Shown here piece after piece: positions 6,086 to 8,191 of a stretch of 8,191 nt of DNA; position 1 is the first letter of the stretch, and every line of letters starts with the position of its first letter. Below the pieces are notes generated by a model. The model was not told the DNA's origin. It saw nothing but the letters and a program-made list of their open reading frames with translations, and did not search any database. This stretch comes from Anaerolineae bacterium (GTDB lineage Bacteria > Chloroflexota > Anaerolineae > SpSt-313). The position numbers and the translations under genes were made by a program. The stretch is from positions 1-8,191 of the forward strand of contig JAIMBM010000112.1 in the NCBI GenBank assembly GCA_023511475.1, given 5' to 3'.

Positions 6086-6140
6086 CCTTGCCCGATCCCG
6101 GGTTCTGTGGTACAATCAACTGGTTACATCTCGGGCAAGG
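6086..6140. repeat. 10-bp perfect inverted repeat flanking the promoter
   Basis: CCTTGCCCGA (6086-6095) and its exact complement TCGGGCAAGG (6131-6140) are separated by 35 bp. The left arm covers the -35 and the right arm lies in the 5' leader just before the ribosome site. Only a transcript reading through from aspS would contain both arms, so a DNA operator is as plausible as an RNA hairpin. Confidence 0.6.
6088..6116 (+). promoter_or_regulatory. Sigma70-type promoter for the EF-G-like gene
   Basis: TTGCCC (6088-6093), 17 bp, then TACAAT (6111-6116), within the 82-bp gap after aspS. The predicted transcript start is near 6123. The -35 lies inside the left arm of a perfect 10-bp inverted repeat. 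Confidence 0.7.
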
Positions 6141-6144
6141 ACGA

Positions 6145-6150
6145 GGAGGG
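6145..6150 (+). promoter_or_regulatory. Ribosome binding site fixing ATG 6157
   Basis: GGAGGG lies 6 nt before ATG 6157. The frame is open back to 6049, but that part overlaps aspS and the promoter and resembles nothing in the family. An in-frame TTG at 6154 is too close to the site. Confidence 0.8.
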
Positions 6151-6156
6151 ACGTTG

Positions 6157-8007
6157 ATGCAAGATATCGCAGTAGGACGCCTGCGAAATGTCGTCCTGCT
6201 TTCCCACGGCGGCGCCGGCAAGACATCGCTGTCGGAGGCCATGCTCTACAATGCCGGTGCAGTCAACCGACTGGGCCGTGTAGACGAGGGCACCACAGTC
6301 TCCGACTATGACGCTGAGGAGGTGCGGCGCAAGTTCTCGGTGAATACCTCCGTGCTTCCTTTTGAGTGGAAGGGCCACAAGGTCAATGTGCTGGATACGC
6401 CCGGCTACATGGACTTTGTGGGTGAGGTCAAGGCAGCGATCCGGATCGCCGATGGTGCCGTGCTCGTGGTCGAGGCGGCGGCAGGCGTTGAGGTCGGGAC
6501 CGAGCTCGACTGGCAGTACCTGAGCGAGCGCGAGTTGCCGCGACTGGTGTTCGTCAACAAGATGGACCGCGAGAACGCGGACTGGCAGCAGGCCCTCAAC
6601 CAGTTGCGTGAGCTGTTCAGCGCCACCTTTGTGCCGGTCCAGCTGCCGATCGGTGCACAGGCATCATTCCGAGGCTATGTGGACCTGATCTCGATGAAGG
6701 CCTACCTTGGCGACAAGGCCGAGGAAGCTGAGATTCCCGCGGAGCTAGAGGGGCAGGCAGCCGAGCTTCGCCAGTCCATGATGGAGGCCGCTGCTGAGGC
6801 CGACGACGAGCTGGTGATGAAGTACCTGGAGGGCGAGGAGCTGACCGCCGACGAGATCCGGCGGGGTCTCGCTCTCGCGACGCGGGCGGGTCAGATTGTG
6901 CCGGTGCTGTGCGGCTCGGCGCTTCAGAACGTGGGGGTCGCGGCACTGATCGATGCCGTTGTGGCGTATCTGCCTGATCCCGCTGCGCGGCCGATTGCCG
7001 GCACCAACCCGGTCACGCAGGAGGAGGAGAGGCTGCAGGCGGACGTCGCGCAGCCCGTCGCGGCGCTGGTGTTCAAGACCCTGGCCGACCCGTTCGTGGG
7101 CAAGCTCACCTACTTCCGTGTGTACTCGGGCGCGCTGGCCTCGGACTCGCGCGTGTACAATGCCAACCGCAACGCGGAGGAGCGCCTGGGGCAGCTCTAC
7201 ATGATCCGCGGCAAGGAGCAGATCCCCGTCAAGGAGGTCCGGGCGGGTGACATCGGCGCCGTGGCCAAGCTGCAGGTGACCAACACGGGCGATACGCTCT
7301 GTGAGCGTGGGCATCCTCTCGTGCTCTCGGGGATCGAGTTCCCGAACCCGGTGTTCTCGGCGGCTATCTTCCCCAAGACCAAGGCTGACCTCGACAAGAT
7401 GAGCACGGCCCTGAGCCGGCTGATCGAGGAGGATCCGACGCTTCGCGTGCACCGGGACCCCGATACCAATGAGACGATCCTTTCGGGCATGGGCGAGTCG
7501 CACGTCGAGATCGCCGCCCGGCGCCTGCAGACCAAGTTCGGCGTCGACATTGTGACCGACGTGCCCAAGATCCCTTACCGGGAGACGATCACCAGGGTGG
7601 CCTCGGCCCAGGGGCGGCACAAGAAGCAGACGGGCGGGCGCGGTCAGTTCGGCGACGTGTTCGTGCGCTTCGAGCCTCTGGAGCGCGGAGCCGGGTTCGA
7701 GTTCGTGGACGAGGTCTTTGGCGGCGCCGTCCCCAAGAACTTTATCCCGGCGGTTGAGAAGGGCCTGCGGGAGGCGCTGCAGAAGGGTGTCGTGGCCGGG
7801 TATCCGACCGTTGACATCCGGGCGGCCCTCTACGATGGGTCGTACCACCCGGTCGACTCCTCCGAGATCGCGTTCAAGCTGGCAGCGCACCTGGCCTTTG
7901 AGAAGGGCGTGGCAGAGGCGGGGCCGGTGCTCCTTGAGCCGGTGGACGAGGTGAGCCTATGCTCCGAACTAGCTGACGTTAGCATCTTCGGTCATGATCT
8001 TGGCTGA
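6157..8007 (+). CDS. fusA: EF-G-like translational GTPase, 3' end disrupted
   Basis: This 616-residue frame belongs to the EF-G-like (EF-G2-type) branch of translational GTPases rather than canonical EF-G. G1 is S-H-G-G-A-G-K-T (16-23), with Ser where the first P-loop Gly usually stands. Switch I is divergent (R-K-F-S-V-N-T-S), G3 is D-T-P-G-Y-M-D-F (80-87), G4 N-K-M-D (134-137) and G5 G-S-A-L (253-256). Domain II (about 298-392), domain III with G-M-G-E-S-H-V (444-450) and domain IV with Q-T-G-G-R-G-Q-F-G-D (491-500) follow. Homology runs to L-L-E-P-V-D-E-V (592-599). The last 17 residues match nothing expected, and domain V (roughly 75-85 residues) is absent, so the product is probably non-functional if the sequence is right. 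Family roles vary: some paralogues support translocation, others lack ribosome-stimulated activity. The gene has its own promoter. Confidence 0.9.
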   Translation: MQDIAVGRLRNVVLLSHGGAGKTSLSEAMLYNAGAVNRLGRVDEGTTVSDYDAEEVRRKFSVNTSVLPFEWKGHKVNVLDTPGYMDFVGEVKAAIRIADGAVLVVEAAAGVEVGTELDWQYLSERELPRLVFVNKMDRENADWQQALNQLRELFSATFVPVQLPIGAQASFRGYVDLISMKAYLGDKAEEAEIPAELEGQAAELRQSMMEAAAEADDELVMKYLEGEELTADEIRRGLALATRAGQIVPVLCGSALQNVGVAALIDAVVAYLPDPAARPIAGTNPVTQEEERLQADVAQPVAALVFKTLADPFVGKLTYFRVYSGALASDSRVYNANRNAEERLGQLYMIRGKEQIPVKEVRAGDIGAVAKLQVTNTGDTLCERGHPLVLSGIEFPNPVFSAAIFPKTKADLDKMSTALSRLIEEDPTLRVHRDPDTNETILSGMGESHVEIAARRLQTKFGVDIVTDVPKIPYRETITRVASAQGRHKKQTGGRGQFGDVFVRFEPLERGAGFEFVDEVFGGAVPKNFIPAVEKGLREALQKGVVAGYPTVDIRAALYDGSYHPVDSSEIAFKLAAHLAFEKGVAEAGPVLLEPVDEVSLCSELADVSIFGHDLG

Positions 8008-8191
8008 GGTTTGCGCCCACCAAGCCTTCACTATCCGAAGCCCGCCTGCGTATGCTGTAATTAGAGCTATTAAAGCTATTCCCGGCGCACAGCCAGCAGT
8101 CTGATGCAGCTTTGAAGAATATGGAGATCAACTGTTTGCTTCCGGCTTTGACGGCAGCAGGTCAAATTCGTCAGCGCTGACGAATTTGACC
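7957..8191. other. Lower-GC segment of unknown origin after the EF-G break
   Basis: G+C drops to about 52% over 7961-8191, against about 65% in a 60-bp sample just upstream. No recognisable gene is present. A 36-codon plus-strand frame (7994-8104, beginning M-I-L-A-E-V-C-A-H-Q) has no ribosome site. The minus strand is also open across much of the segment with a hydrophobic A-L-I-A-L-I-T-A-Y-A-G-G run, but without a plausible start. It could be the edge of a mobile element, an intergenic repeat, or sequence wrongly joined during assembly. Confidence 0.5.
8160..8191. repeat. Perfect 32-bp palindrome at the window edge
   Basis: The first half, GGTCAAATTCGTCAGC (8160-8175), is followed directly by its exact reverse complement (8176-8191) with no spacer. 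The symmetry reaches the last base of the window, so the palindrome may be longer than what is visible. It is followed by no visible T run and lies in no gene. Confidence 0.95.

Noticed and set aside
4296..6242. Long minus-strand open frame opposite aspS (648 codons)
   Set aside because: It is a shadow of aspS in GC-rich DNA. The plus strand has full motif-level identity to aspartyl-tRNA synthetase.
6745..7890. Minus-strand open frame opposite the EF-G-like gene (381 codons)
   Set aside because: It is a GC-driven shadow frame with no recognisable protein; the plus strand is clearly an EF-G-like GTPase.

Overview
This is a GC-rich bacterial window (about two thirds G+C through the genes). It carries five recognisable protein genes, one small unfamiliar gene, and two non-coding stretches with unusual structure. 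Strong AGGAGG-type ribosome binding sites and near-consensus sigma70-type promoters precede most genes. A predicted non-discriminating aspartyl-tRNA synthetase and an EF-G-like translocase paralogue fit a GC-rich, non-enterobacterial lineage such as Armatimonadota, GC-rich Bacillota or Chloroflexota. That placement is a guess; the sequence alone does not settle it.

Layout. 1-1344 (+) is the 3' part of a BNR/Ycf48-like repeat protein with an extra C-terminal domain; its start lies outside the window. 1345-1555 is a spacer ending in a promoter. 1556-1951 (+) encodes a 131-residue protein built from two copies of a cysteine-containing motif ending in CQLG. 2061-2987 (+) is an extended-SDR NAD-dependent sugar epimerase/dehydratase behind a perfect TTGACA-17-TATAAT promoter. 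3003-3875 (-) is tRNA m1A58 methyltransferase (trmI), convergent with the epimerase. 3876-4292 is a divergent intergenic region of 417 bp. It holds the trmI promoter, a 201-bp tandem array of 21-bp units, a shorter inverted relative of that array, a hairpin and the aspS promoter. 4293-6074 (+) is aspS. 6157-8007 (+) is an EF-G-like GTPase with its own promoter. Its reading frame runs out of recognisable EF-G sequence near 7953, so the last part of the protein is missing. 7957-8191 is a lower-GC segment (about 52%) of unknown nature, ending exactly at the window edge in a perfect 32-bp palindrome.

How it fits together. trmI, aspS and the EF-G-like gene are all translation-related (tRNA modification, tRNA charging, translocation or a ribosome-associated GTPase). 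They do not look like one operon: each gene whose upstream region is visible has its own promoter. I see no CRISPR array, tRNA, rRNA or recognisable transposase. The points most worth a second look are the duplicated-cysteine protein, the repeat array with its inverted partner, the broken end of the EF-G-like gene, and the terminal palindrome.
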